From Pseudomonas sp. AKS31 (lineage in GTDB: Bacteria > Pseudomonadota > Gammaproteobacteria > Pseudomonadales > Pseudomonadaceae): a stretch of 34,183 bases of DNA. A model generated the notes under the pieces. It worked only from the letters and a program-made list of their open reading frames with translations, was not told where the DNA came from and did not search any database. The translations under genes and the position numbers were made by a program. Each line of letters opens with the position of its first letter. Position 1 is the first letter of the stretch. Below, in pieces: positions 1-8,155 of this stretch. Location: NCBI RefSeq assembly GCF_023634765.1, contig NZ_JAMLFX010000022.1:1-34183 (forward strand), written 5' to 3'.

Positions 1-230
1 GCGAGAAGTACATCGACCTGAGTGTCCGGAGTCGAACTCAAACCCTGAAAACCCTGAAGATCAGCTCCCTTCCCCCTCGCCCCCTCTGGGGGAGAGGGTT
101 GGGGTGAGGGGGAGCGCTTTTGATCTTCGCCTCAAGACGTGACCGTCCGTAACGCCATCGAAACTTTCGCGAACCGCCCGCAGTCATCAAAAGATACGGG
201 CAACACGAGGACTTTTCGACGGAGGGCGGC
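1..230. other. Left-edge region upstream of the DUF72 gene
   Basis: No convincing gene is visible. The first bases could hold the last codons of a plus-strand gene running in from the left (one frame reads ARSTST then TGA at 19-21, another reads EKYIDLSVRS and stays open to about 105), but neither can be identified. The stretch contains a GC-rich palindromic repeat at 72-112 and ends with a clear GGAGG ribosome binding site at 221-225 for the gene at 231. Confidence 0.4.
72..112. repeat. Dispersed GC-rich palindromic repeat
   Basis: Bases 72-83 (CCCCCTCGCCCC) pair with 101-112 (GGGGTGAGGGGG) through 12 positions with one G-T wobble, and the loop can fold a second small stem. Read on the minus strand it translates to PHPNPLPQRGRG, a peptide familiar as an artefact from a repeat scattered through many proteobacterial genomes. 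It is intergenic here and probably not translated. Confidence 0.6.
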
Positions 231-1157
231 ATGGCAACGATTCACATCGGTATTTCCGGCTGGCGCTACGAACCGTGGCGCGGGGACTTCTACCCCAAGG
301 GACTGGCGCAGAAACGCGAATTGCAGTTCGCGTCGCGAGCGGTCAACAGCATCGAAATCAATGGATCGTTCTACGCCCTGCAACGGCCCGAACGCTATGC
401 GCAGTGGTACGCCGAGACGCCCGACGACTTTGTTTTCAGCGTCAAGGCGCCGCGCTTCATCACTCACATCCGCCGCTTGCGCGAGATCGAAAAACCTCTG
501 GCGAACTTCTTTGCCTCCGGGGTGCTGGAACTCAAGGAAAAACTCGGGCCGATCCTTTGGCAATTCCCGCCGAACTTCAAATTCGAGCCTGAGCGTTTCG
601 AACATTTCCTCGCGCTTTTGCCCCACGACACCGAAGCCGCCGCCACCCTCGCCCGGCAACATGATGCCCATCTGCACGGCCACGCGAGCATGAAAGCCTG
701 GCGCAAAAAGCCGCTGCGCCATGCTGTGGAGATTCGCAACGAAAGCTTCATCGATCCGGAGTTCGTGCGCTTGTTGAAACGCTACAACACTGCACTGGTC
801 ATCGCCGACACCGCGAACAAATGGCCCTACCGCGAAGACCTCACCAGCGACTTTGTCTACCTGCGCCTGCACGGTGCCGAAGAACTTTACGCCAGCGGCT
901 ACACCGCGCCAGCCCTCAAGCGCTGGGCCGAACGGATCGACGCCTGGCACCACGGCCAGCAACCGAAAGACGCGCACTTGATCGCCCCACGCCTGAAACC
1001 GCGCGCACGCAAATCCCGTGAGGTGTTCTGCTATTTCGACAACGACATCAAAGTCCGCGCGCCCTATGACGCCCGCGAGTTGCTGCAGCGTTTCGAGCTG
1101 GATAAAAACCTCGCCACCGCTCCCGGTGAACCCGCTGGCGAAGGAGTGCTGCCATGA
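231..1157 (+). CDS. DUF72 domain-containing protein (YecE-like)
   Basis: This 308-residue protein belongs to the DUF72 (YecE) family, a TIM-barrel-like fold of unknown biochemical role. The family signature is plain at the N-terminus: GISGWRYEPWRGDFYP at about residues 7-22, then the NSIEINGSFYALQ and FVFSVKAPRFITH segments. A GGAGG box 6 bases upstream supports the ATG at 231. The stop overlaps the next gene's start in an ATGA quartet at 1154-1157, so it is probably the first gene of a four-gene operon and translationally coupled to the phosphodiesterase gene. E. coli ybhP-clsB-ybhN has no DUF72 partner that I recall, so its place here is a lineage-specific association. Function cannot be deduced. 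Confidence 0.9.
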   Translation: MATIHIGISGWRYEPWRGDFYPKGLAQKRELQFASRAVNSIEINGSFYALQRPERYAQWYAETPDDFVFSVKAPRFITHIRRLREIEKPLANFFASGVLELKEKLGPILWQFPPNFKFEPERFEHFLALLPHDTEAAATLARQHDAHLHGHASMKAWRKKPLRHAVEIRNESFIDPEFVRLLKRYNTALVIADTANKWPYREDLTSDFVYLRLHGAEELYASGYTAPALKRWAERIDAWHHGQQPKDAHLIAPRLKPRARKSREVFCYFDNDIKVRAPYDARELLQRFELDKNLATAPGEPAGEGVLP

Positions 1158-1951
1158 GCATTCCGGAACCGGTCGGTTTCACCGATGAAGGCTCGGTGGT
1201 CGCGCCGTCGGTGCGTACGTTCACCGTACTGACGGTCAATACCCACAAGGGTTTTACCGCCCTGAATCGGCGCTTCATCCTGCCGGAACTGCGCGAAGCG
1301 GTGCGCAGCGTCGCCGCCGACGTGGTGTTCCTGCAGGAAGTCCACGGCACCCACGAGCATCATCCCAAGCGCTACAGCAACTGGCCGACAATGCCGCAGT
1401 ACGAGTTTCTCGCCGACAGCCTCTGGCCGCAGTTCGCCTATGGGCGCAACGCGGTGTACCCGGAGGGCGACCACGGCAACGCACTGCTGTCAAAATTCCA
1501 GATCATCCGTCACGACAACCTCGACGTGTCGATCAGCGGCCACGAGAACCGCGGCCTGTTGCATTGCGTGCTGCGCCTGCCCGGTGACGGCACCGAAGTG
1601 CATGCAATCTGCGTGCATCTGGGCCTGCGCGAAAGTCATCGCAACGCCCAACTGGATTTGCTTATGCAACGCTTGGCGGAGCTGCCTGACGACGCGCCGG
1701 TGATCGTCGCCGGCGACTTCAACGACTGGCGCCAGCGCGCCGATGCACAACTCAAGCCTTGCGGTCTGCGCGAAGTGTTCGCCGAGCACCAGGGCAAACC
1801 GGCGCGCAGTTTTCCGGCGCGCCTGCCGACGCTGCGGCTCGACCGTATCTATGTACGCAACCTCAAGGCCAGCCAACCGAAAGTCCTGGCCAACCGTCCC
1901 TGGTCGCACCTTTCCGACCATGTCCCGTTATCGGTGGAGATCGAATTATGA
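1154..1951 (+). CDS. ybhP: Endonuclease/exonuclease/phosphatase family protein, YbhP-like
   Basis: A 265-residue member of the Mg2+-dependent EEP superfamily, which cleaves phosphodiester or phosphoester bonds in nucleic acids, lipids or inositols. Visible hallmarks in order are TVNTHKG near residue 28, the metal-binding FLQEVHG, CVHLGLRE, the VIVAGDFNDWR motif (catalytic Asp and Asn) and the C-terminal SDHVPLSVE with its Asp-His pair. No signal peptide is apparent. It overlaps the upstream DUF72 gene and the downstream clsB by ATGA, and the order ybhP-clsB-ybhN is the same as in E. coli. A role in phospholipid metabolism alongside ClsB is inferred from this conserved neighbourhood; the substrate is unknown. 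Confidence 0.88.
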   Translation: MSIPEPVGFTDEGSVVAPSVRTFTVLTVNTHKGFTALNRRFILPELREAVRSVAADVVFLQEVHGTHEHHPKRYSNWPTMPQYEFLADSLWPQFAYGRNAVYPEGDHGNALLSKFQIIRHDNLDVSISGHENRGLLHCVLRLPGDGTEVHAICVHLGLRESHRNAQLDLLMQRLAELPDDAPVIVAGDFNDWRQRADAQLKPCGLREVFAEHQGKPARSFPARLPTLRLDRIYVRNLKASQPKVLANRPWSHLSDHVPLSVEIEL

Positions 1952-3222
1952 GCAGCGCGCCGCTGGAGAAATCCGCCGTGGAACCGATCGCCATCAACCC
2001 GCCGATACGCGAGCCCGGCCAGGTTGATGTCGAGTACCACTGGCAGGGCAACAACCATGTGCAATTGCTGGAAAACGGCGAGGAATATTTCCCCCGAGTA
2101 TTCGAAGCGATGCGCGCGGCGAAGAGTGAAATCCTCCTTGAGACCTTTATCGTTTTCGAAGACAAGGTCGGTGCCGAGTTGCAGGAGATTCTGATCGACG
2201 CCGCCCGGCGCGGCGTGCGCACCACCGTCAGCCTCGACGGCTTTGGTTGCGGCGAATTGAGCACCGGTTATCTCGCCGCACTGAGCGAGGCCGGCGTGCA
2301 TCTGCAAATCTTCGATCCGGCCCCGAAACACTTGGGCATCCGCACCAACTGGTTCCGCCGTTTGCACCGCAAGATCGTGGTGGTCGACGGTCTGATCGCG
2401 TTCATTGGCGGGATCAACTTTTCCGGCGATCACCTGGCCGATTTCGGCCCCGAAGCCAAGCAGGATTACTCGGTGGAAGTCCAGGGCCCGGTGGTCGCCG
2501 ACATCCACCACTTTGCCCTGCTGCAAAGCGGTCGCCCCGGACGCGCACGCTTCTGGTGGCAACGCCGGCGCCAGCGTCGCGCAGAGATGGCCTTCGACGA
2601 TCACGACGGTCAGGTGCGTCTGGTGTTCCGCGACAACGATCAACACAGCACCGATATCGAAGACATCTATTTACAGGCGCTGCGCCGCGCCAAGCGCCGA
2701 GTGGTGATTGCCAACGCCTACTTTTTCCCCGGTTACCGCTTGCTGCGGGAAATCCGTAATGCAGCACGTCGCGGGGTCGAGGTACGCCTGATTCTGCAGG
2801 GGCAACCGGACATGCTGGTAGCCAAACTGGCGGCGCGCATGACCTACGATTATTTGCTCAAGGCCGGGGTGCAGATCCACGAATACTGCCAGCGCCCGCT
2901 GCACGGCAAAGTCGCACTGGTCGATGACGAGTGGAGCACGGTCGGCTCAAGCAATCTCGACCCGCTGAGCCTCTCACTGAACCTGGAAGCCAACGTGCTG
3001 ATTCGCGACCGCGCCTTCAATCAGCATCTGTTCGAGCGCCTTGAAGACCTCAGCCAGAACCACTGCAAAGCCATGGACCCGAGCAAGTCGCCACGTGGGC
3101 GGATCTGGCACATGACGGTGGGTTTTCTGGTGTTTCACTTTTTGCGGCATTTCCCGGCAATGGCCGGTTGGTTGCCGGCGCACAAACCACGGCTCAAGCC
3201 ATTTCGAGGGAACACGCCATGA
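1948..3222 (+). CDS. clsB: Cardiolipin synthase ClsB (phospholipase D family)
   Basis: A 424-residue enzyme expected to make cardiolipin from phosphatidylglycerol or related phospholipids at the inner membrane. Two HKD active-site motifs are present: HRKIVVVDG with IGGINFSGDH around residues 140-158, and HGKVALVDDEW with GSSNLDPLS around 319-338. Unlike ClsA there is no pair of N-terminal membrane helices; the N-terminus is soluble, as in E. coli ClsB (413 residues). The frame is open further upstream, but the ATG at 1948 forms the ATGA overlap with ybhP and gives the family length. The 3' end overlaps the ybhN start in a second ATGA. The C-terminal tail (about residue 391 onward) is hydrophobic and basic and may touch the membrane. 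Confidence 0.93.
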   Translation: MSSAPLEKSAVEPIAINPPIREPGQVDVEYHWQGNNHVQLLENGEEYFPRVFEAMRAAKSEILLETFIVFEDKVGAELQEILIDAARRGVRTTVSLDGFGCGELSTGYLAALSEAGVHLQIFDPAPKHLGIRTNWFRRLHRKIVVVDGLIAFIGGINFSGDHLADFGPEAKQDYSVEVQGPVVADIHHFALLQSGRPGRARFWWQRRRQRRAEMAFDDHDGQVRLVFRDNDQHSTDIEDIYLQALRRAKRRVVIANAYFFPGYRLLREIRNAARRGVEVRLILQGQPDMLVAKLAARMTYDYLLKAGVQIHEYCQRPLHGKVALVDDEWSTVGSSNLDPLSLSLNLEANVLIRDRAFNQHLFERLEDLSQNHCKAMDPSKSPRGRIWHMTVGFLVFHFLRHFPAMAGWLPAHKPRLKPFRGNTP

Positions 3223-4208
3223 GCCATTCCGACGTGCATTCGAGCAGCCATGCAGCGCCAGCGTCCCCGTCGAAATGGAGCCGCTGGAAACGTCCGCTGA
3301 CGCTGCTGTTTTTCCTCGCGCTGATCGTGTTGCTGACGATGTTCGCCACGCGCATTGAATGGGCCGAAGTGTTGGAAACCCTCGCCGACTTCAAGGTGCG
3401 CACGCTGATGATTGCCGCCGGCCTGACCTTGCTGAGTTTTTTGACCTACGCCAGTTTCGACCTGATCGGCCGCACCTACATCCGGCAGGATCTGACCTGG
3501 AAGCAGATCCTGCCGGTGGGAATCATCAGCTACGCGTTCAACCTCAATCTCAGCGCCTGGGTCGGCGGGATTGCCATGCGCTATCGGCTGTATTCGCGCC
3601 TGGGCGTGAGCAAAGGCAACATCGCCAAGATTCTTGGTTTGAGCCTGGCGACCAACTGGTTCGGCTACATGACCATTGCCGGCGTGGTATTCAGCAGCGG
3701 GCTGGTGAGCATGCCGCCGGGCTGGAAAATCAGCAGTGCTGCGTTGCAAGGCATCGGTGTGTTGTTGCTGCTGGCCAGCGCCGGCTATCTTGCGGCGTGT
3801 CAGTTTTCCAGGCGCCGCGAGTGGTCGATTCGCGGGGTGGAAATCAATCTGCCCTCCTTGCGTATGGCAGTGTTGCAACTGCTGCTGGGCGCGCTGAACT
3901 GGTCGCTGATGGCGGCGGTTATTTTCACCTTGTTGCCGAGCAAACTGGATTATCCGTTGGTGCTGGGAGTGTTGCTGATCAGCGCGATTGCCGGGGTCAT
4001 CACGCATATTCCGGCGGGGCTTGGGGTGCTGGAAGCGGTGTTTGTCGCGCTGCTGCAACACGAGACTTCGCGCGGCAGTCTGGTGGCGGGGTTGCTGGCG
4101 TATCGGGCGATTTATTTTCTGTTGCCGCTGTTGATTACGGTGGTGATGTATCTGGTGGTGGAGGCCAAGGCCAAGGCGTTGCGGATCGAGAAGAAACCCA
4201 GACATTAG
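3219..4208 (+). CDS. ybhN: YbhN-like integral membrane protein (UPF0104 / LPG synthase TM family)
   Basis: A 329-residue multi-spanning inner-membrane protein of the UPF0104 family, related to the flippase/synthase transmembrane part of MprF. After a polar N-terminus, hydrophobic helices begin near residue 28 (LTLLFFLALIVLLTMF) and about seven to eight segments follow to the C-terminus. Family features include NLNLSAWVGGIAMRYRLYSRLG and HIPAGLGVLEAVF. The ATG at 3219 overlaps the clsB stop (ATGA), which decides the start against an upstream in-frame codon. Lipid transport or flipping in concert with ClsB is an inference from family and neighbourhood, not demonstrated by sequence. A REP pair follows directly and may protect or end the transcript. 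Confidence 0.88.
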   Translation: MSHSDVHSSSHAAPASPSKWSRWKRPLTLLFFLALIVLLTMFATRIEWAEVLETLADFKVRTLMIAAGLTLLSFLTYASFDLIGRTYIRQDLTWKQILPVGIISYAFNLNLSAWVGGIAMRYRLYSRLGVSKGNIAKILGLSLATNWFGYMTIAGVVFSSGLVSMPPGWKISSAALQGIGVLLLLASAGYLAACQFSRRREWSIRGVEINLPSLRMAVLQLLLGALNWSLMAAVIFTLLPSKLDYPLVLGVLLISAIAGVITHIPAGLGVLEAVFVALLQHETSRGSLVAGLLAYRAIYFLLPLLITVVMYLVVEAKAKALRIEKKPRH

Positions 4209-4217
4209 AATCAAGAA

Positions 4218-4297
4218 CAAAAGATCGCAGCCTTCGGCAGCTCCTACACTTGGAATGTATTCTCCCTGTAGGAGCTGCCGAAGGCTGCGATCTTTTG
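4218..4297. repeat. REP pair (REPIN-like) after ybhN
   Basis: A perfect 31-bp inverted repeat: 4218-4248 (core GATCGCAGCCTTCGGCAGCT) pairs with 4267-4297 around an 18-base spacer. It fills the gap between the convergent ybhN and alpha/beta hydrolase genes. This core is a common intergenic palindrome in the P. fluorescens group. It could act as a bidirectional terminator or mRNA stabiliser, but has no long T-run beyond TTTT. Confidence 0.85.
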
Positions 4298-4301
4298 ATC
4301 T

Positions 4302-5057
4302 TCAGGATTGAATAATGCTCAACCGTTCACCCACGACCATCTCGGTGATCCAGTCCACCAGAATCGAGGTGTAAGCCTGCTGCGAAACCGGTTCGCTCAG
4401 CGCGTGATCGGCGCCGTCAATAATCCTGTGCGTCAATGAATGCGTCTGCTGGCACGCGGCGCGGTAACTCATGATCGTCGCATGGGGCACGTAATCGTCG
4501 GTTTCCGATTCCACCAGCAACACATCCCCGGTGAATTGCGAACACGCATGCAGCGCCCGATTGGTGTCGGCGCGGATCAGCGTATTGCGATAGTCACGCA
4601 GGTCCGCCTTGTCCAGCTCACGCTTGGGCGTGTGCCATTGCTCGTCGCGGTACAGCGCCGGCACGCGCAGCGCCAGCCAGCGCACCGGGCGCAGCGAGGT
4701 CAGGATCGAAGCCAGGTAACCGCCGTAACTGGTGCCGACCACCGCGATCGCCGAGGTGTCGAGCGCCGGATGCGCAAGGAGGCGATCATAGGCCGCGAGC
4801 AAGTCTCGCAGATTGTCTTCGCGAGTCACGCGGGTCAGCGGTATTCCGGTGCCACCGGTATGCCCGCGCAAGTCAAAGGTCAGACACACACAACCGAGAC
4901 CGGCGATGCCCTTGGCGCGCTCAAGGTCGCGCTCCTGGCTCCCGCCCCACCCGTGGACAAACAACACCCCCGGCACTTTCGATTTGGGACTGAGAAACGT
5001 CCCGCTCATCTGTTCATCATCAATGTCGATTTGAATGCTTTCGCTTCTAGCCGTCAT
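4302..5057 (-). CDS. Alpha/beta hydrolase (dienelactone hydrolase / prolyl oligopeptidase-like)
   Basis: A 251-residue alpha/beta hydrolase. The oxyanion region LFVHGWGGS (33-40), nucleophile elbow GTSYGG (Ser110), probable acid Asp187 or Asp188 in ESETDDYVPH and general base His218 in DGADHALSEP make a complete Ser-Asp-His triad. No signal peptide is seen, so it is likely cytoplasmic. The ATG at 5057 lies inside the end of the upstream DUF3182 gene (11-base overlap), so the two are probably translated from one mRNA. Substrate unknown; esterases acting on small acyl or peptide substrates fit the fold. Confidence 0.88.
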   Translation of the reverse strand: MTARSESIQIDIDDEQMSGTFLSPKSKVPGVLFVHGWGGSQERDLERAKGIAGLGCVCLTFDLRGHTGGTGIPLTRVTREDNLRDLLAAYDRLLAHPALDTSAIAVVGTSYGGYLASILTSLRPVRWLALRVPALYRDEQWHTPKRELDKADLRDYRNTLIRADTNRALHACSQFTGDVLLVESETDDYVPHATIMSYRAACQQTHSLTHRIIDGADHALSEPVSQQAYTSILVDWITEMVVGERLSIIQS

Positions 5058-6156
5058 AGGATTTGACCGTTACGTATTTGAGAAGAAATTCACTGTTTTC
5101 AGCCGGGCCACGGTAGACCTCGATGGCGTCCGCCGGCAGCGGCTGATCGATATAGGTTTCCACCGATGAGACGCGGATCGCGCGCATCCCCGGATCGTTG
5201 ACGAAGCTTTGCAGCGCCGCCACTTCGGCGCTGCTGGCGCCGCCCATGCGCCAGGATTGTTCGAGCACGCCGCTGCGGGATTTGCCATTACTGTCCAGGC
5301 CTTGGGCGATGTCGTAATTGCGCCGCGAAGCGTAAAAACGCGGATAGGCTTCATCCGCCGCACTGTCGAATACCTGTGCCTGCTCGATGGCCAGGCGCAC
5401 ATCGTCAGGCAACTCCAGCGCCAGCAGTTCCTCGTAACCACCCTGCACCACCAGCAAGTTCGAGCCACCGTAGACGTCTTCGCCGTGAGCATCCTTGGTC
5501 AAGTATTGATCGCCGCAGTAACTCAGCACCTTGCCGCCGATGAATGACTGGCCGACGCTGTGGGTGAAGACCTTGCTCAAGTCCTGCTCCAGCACCACGC
5601 CCTCGCTGAATTGTTTATCGATGCCGGGGCGGGCAAGGATTTCATCGAAGGCGTCGAGGCTTTTGATCACTTCCTGACCGCGACCGGCGCAGGCGTGCAC
5701 CGGCTTCATGCGTATCGGGCCGCTGTACAGCAGGTGTTCGGCGGCGGGGCGCGCATCTTCCAGGGCAAACACGCTGAGACCATCCAGCACCACATTGCGC
5801 ACGCGCTCGGAAAACAACGGCGACCAGCCTTGCGGCGCATGAGCCAGATGACTGCGCAGGCCGTGGCTGATGGCTTTGGTGCAGATGAAGTCGTGCTCGA
5901 CAAAACCGCCCCACAGATCACCCGGGCCGTTGATGCCGAGTTCATGCGCGCGGGCGGCTCCGACAATGGTTTGCGTCGGCAGCAGATACAGATCACGGCC
6001 ACGATGTTTGTCCGGATCGTAACTGCCGCCGAATTTGCATCCGAGAATCTGCGCCAGCCAGCGCGCCAGAGCCTTGTTGGTCTGCACTTCATGCTGTGGC
6101 GCGTGAGTGCGCACTGAGTGGGCGACGATCAGTTTTTTGCGGAGTGTCGGGGTCAT
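5047..6156 (-). CDS. DUF3182 family protein (possible ATP-grasp-like enzyme)
   Basis: A 369-residue protein that I assign to DUF3182, a proteobacterial family sometimes annotated as biotin-carboxylase-like. The sequence shows an N-terminal VAHSVRTHAPQHEVQTNKALARWLA segment, a central KPVHACAGRGQEVI stretch that looks like an ATP-grasp lysine and glycine-rich loop (about residues 177-190), and GVVLEQDL further on. These suggest an ATP-grasp-type ligase, but I cannot confirm the fold. The start at 6156 is supported by AAGGGGA upstream on the minus strand. Its end overlaps the hydrolase gene by 11 bases, implying joint function, perhaps synthesis and turnover of one small molecule. Confidence 0.75.
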   Translation of the reverse strand: MTPTLRKKLIVAHSVRTHAPQHEVQTNKALARWLAQILGCKFGGSYDPDKHRGRDLYLLPTQTIVGAARAHELGINGPGDLWGGFVEHDFICTKAISHGLRSHLAHAPQGWSPLFSERVRNVVLDGLSVFALEDARPAAEHLLYSGPIRMKPVHACAGRGQEVIKSLDAFDEILARPGIDKQFSEGVVLEQDLSKVFTHSVGQSFIGGKVLSYCGDQYLTKDAHGEDVYGGSNLLVVQGGYEELLALELPDDVRLAIEQAQVFDSAADEAYPRFYASRRNYDIAQGLDSNGKSRSGVLEQSWRMGGASSAEVAALQSFVNDPGMRAIRVSSVETYIDQPLPADAIEVYRGPAENSEFLLKYVTVKSYDG

Positions 6157-6346
6157 GCGGTCCCCTTTAATCGGTTTGATGACTGTAGCGATGAGCGGTG
6201 CAGAGATCAGGCCAACGGTCGCTTTACGAAAATCCTAGCCCAATCAGAAGGTTGCCAGAAACGTGCTGGCACCACGCCTGTTTCAATCTGCACGAACGCG
6301 CGCAAAACTCCGGCAAATTGCACGATCTATCGTCCTATGGAGTTCA
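6157..6346. other. Intergenic region upstream of the DUF3182 gene
   Basis: This stretch precedes the DUF3182 start and must contain its promoter. I see the AAGGGGA ribosome binding site at 6163-6169 on the minus strand, but no -35/-10 pair good enough to name. No small gene is convincing here. Confidence 0.4.
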
Positions 6347-6437
6347 ATGTGGGAGCGAGCCTGCTCGCGAAGGCGTCGTGTCGACCGACATCAAACATGC
6401 TGACCCACCGCTTTCGCGAGCAGGCTCGCTCCCACAT
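6347..6437. repeat. REP pair (REPIN-like) abutting the glxA-type gene stop
   Basis: Inverted arms 6347-6370 and 6414-6437, core GTGGGAGCGAGCCTGCTCGC, pair perfectly over 24 bases and continue inward with one G-T wobble. The last base of the right arm is the first base of the TTA that encodes the stop codon of the regulator gene (6437-6439). The same family recurs at 9640-9729. Confidence 0.85.
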
Positions 6438-7438
6438 TAGGCATTCGAAATTTTCGAAAACGGGGTCACACCAAACCGCGTCCGATAATCACTCGGCGCC
6501 AGCCCGGTGATCTTCTTGAAGATCGCGCGAAACGCGCCCGGATCCTGATAGCCCACCGTCCACGCAATGTGATCAATCGTGCCATTGCTGAATTCGAGCA
6601 TTTCCCGTGCCTTGCCCACCCGCAGATGCTGGCAGTATTCGGTCGGTTTCAACCCGGTCGCCGCACGGAACCGGCGCAGAAAGGTGCGTTCCTCCAACCC
6701 GGCCCGCTGCGCCATCGCCGTCAGCGAAACATCGGTCGCGCCGGTGCTTTGCAACCAGTGCTGAACCTTGAGAATCGCCGCATCGCCATGACCGAGAATC
6801 GGCGCGAAGTTACTCCCGCACTCACTGGCGCTGTCACTGTGCTCTATCACCAGAAACCGCGCGGTGCCGGTGGCAATGCTCGGCCCGAGCAACCTGTCGA
6901 CCAGGCGTAGTCCCAGTTCCGACCAAGCCATCAATCCGGCCGTCGTGATCAAATCGCCGTCGTCGACAATCGGGGTATCAGCCTTGAGCTTGATCTTTGG
7001 GTAACGCTCGGCAAAGGCCTTGGCCGACGTCCAGTGAGTGGTCGCGCTGCGACCGTCGAGCAGACCGCTTTCAGCCAACAGCAGCGAGCCTACACAGACC
7101 CCGCCCAGCGTCGCACCGCTGGCATGCTGGTCGCGTAACCATTGCATCAGGCTGGCCGGCGCTTGCCCCGTTGAGAACCCTGCGATCGATGGCGGAATCA
7201 GCACTGCCAGTAAAGCGCCGTCGTCCCCCGCGAGACTGTTGTAAATCCGCGTCGGTGGCTGATCACCTTCGACCTGCCAATGACTCACCCGCAGCAACGG
7301 CAACTGCGCCGCCTGATGTTCGCCGGCAATCCGGTTGGCCACCGCAAACAGATCGGTCAGACCATGCACCGCTGCCATCTGCGCACCGGGATAGATCAGC
7401 ACGCCCAGCTCAGCGATGGCGGCCCTTTCTGCGCCCAT
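6437..7438 (-). CDS. GlxA-type AraC-family transcriptional regulator with DJ-1/PfpI domain
   Basis: A 333-residue two-domain regulator. Residues about 8-195 form a DJ-1/PfpI (class I amidotransferase-like) domain with the nucleophile-elbow Cys115 in GGVCVGSLLLAESG. Residues about 238-322 form a double helix-turn-helix AraC domain, with TFLRRFRAATGLKPTEY and a second HTH around IAWTVGYQDPGAFRAIFKK. The frame is open 12 codons further upstream, but the ATG at 7438 follows an AGGGGA box and is preferred. It is divergent from the cysteine hydrolase at 7540, which it most likely regulates, as such regulators commonly control adjacent nitrogen-compound or nicotinamide-like catabolic genes. The effector is unknown. 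Confidence 0.88.
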   Translation of the reverse strand: MGAERAAIAELGVLIYPGAQMAAVHGLTDLFAVANRIAGEHQAAQLPLLRVSHWQVEGDQPPTRIYNSLAGDDGALLAVLIPPSIAGFSTGQAPASLMQWLRDQHASGATLGGVCVGSLLLAESGLLDGRSATTHWTSAKAFAERYPKIKLKADTPIVDDGDLITTAGLMAWSELGLRLVDRLLGPSIATGTARFLVIEHSDSASECGSNFAPILGHGDAAILKVQHWLQSTGATDVSLTAMAQRAGLEERTFLRRFRAATGLKPTEYCQHLRVGKAREMLEFSNGTIDHIAWTVGYQDPGAFRAIFKKITGLAPSDYRTRFGVTPFSKISNA

Positions 7439-7539
7439 TGTCAGTTTTCCCCTGTCTATTGTCGGTGCGGCCAATCCTCGAATCGCTGCTCAGCGCCAAT
7501 ACTGCAGCCACTTCCAGCCAATACATCGAGGACACACCC

Positions 7540-8094
7540 ATGGCCAAGCAAGCGCTCATCGTAGTCGATATCCAGAACGACTACTTCCCCCAAGGCAAGT
7601 GGCCGCTGGCCGGTGCCGACGCCGCAGCCGACAACGCCGCCCGGCTGATTGCCGCGTTCCGCCAGGCCGGCGATTCGGTCGTGCACATTCGCCACGAATT
7701 CACCTCAGCGGACGCGCCGTTTTTCACCCCGGGATCGGACGGCGCCAAACTGCATCCGAAAGTGCTCAACCGCGCCGATGAACCAGTGGTGCTCAAGCAC
7801 TTCGTCAACTCGTTCCGCGAAACCGAACTGCAAGCGATCCTTGACGAACAAGGCATCAAGGAACTGGTGGTGGTCGGCAGCATGAGCCACATGTGTGTTG
7901 ACGGCATTACCCGTGCGGCGGCGGATCTGGGTTATACCGTCACGGTGATTCATGATGCCTGCGCCAGCCGTGACCTGGAGTTCAATGGCCTGACGGTGCC
8001 GGCCGCCCATGTCCACGCTGCGTTCATGTCAGCGCTGGGTTTCGCCTACGCCAGCGTGGTGTCCACGGACGAATTTCTCGCTGCCAAACGCTGA
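7540..8094 (+). CDS. Isochorismatase-like cysteine hydrolase
   Basis: A 184-residue member of the isochorismatase/nicotinamidase superfamily, which hydrolyses amides, carbamates or vinyl ethers. The canonical triad is complete: Asp10 in VVDIQNDYF, Lys86 in PVVLKHFVNSF and Cys119 in GSMSHMCVDG, the cis-peptide region preceding the Cys. The ATG at 7540 follows GAGG at 7528-7531. Much longer in-frame extensions upstream would overlap the divergent regulator and are rejected. The gene is single, followed by a strong terminator at 8115. Substrate cannot be fixed from sequence; control by the divergent GlxA-type protein is inferred. Confidence 0.9.
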   Translation: MAKQALIVVDIQNDYFPQGKWPLAGADAAADNAARLIAAFRQAGDSVVHIRHEFTSADAPFFTPGSDGAKLHPKVLNRADEPVVLKHFVNSFRETELQAILDEQGIKELVVVGSMSHMCVDGITRAAADLGYTVTVIHDACASRDLEFNGLTVPAAHVHAAFMSALGFAYASVVSTDEFLAAKR

Positions 8095-8114
8095 GTCACA
8101 TTCTGCAGAACACC

Positions 8115-8142
8115 AGGCCCGCCTCGCTGCGGGCCTTTTTTC
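8115..8142 (+). terminator. Intrinsic terminator of the cysteine hydrolase gene
   Basis: Stem AGGCCCGC (8115-8122) pairs with GCGGGCCT (8129-8136) around a six-base loop and runs into a T7 tract at 8135-8142. It lies 20 bases past the stop codon. Confidence 0.92.
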
Positions 8143-8155
8143 GTCTGTCATGAAA

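Noticed and set aside
38..232. Minus-strand frame encoding PHPNPLPQRGRG
   Set aside because: This peptide arises from a dispersed palindromic repeat and is a known source of false genes.
3135..4220. Long minus-strand open frame opposite ybhN (361 codons)
   Set aside because: It is Gln/His/Arg-rich with no recognisable domain and lies wholly antisense to a convincing membrane protein gene; an artefact of GC-rich codon use.
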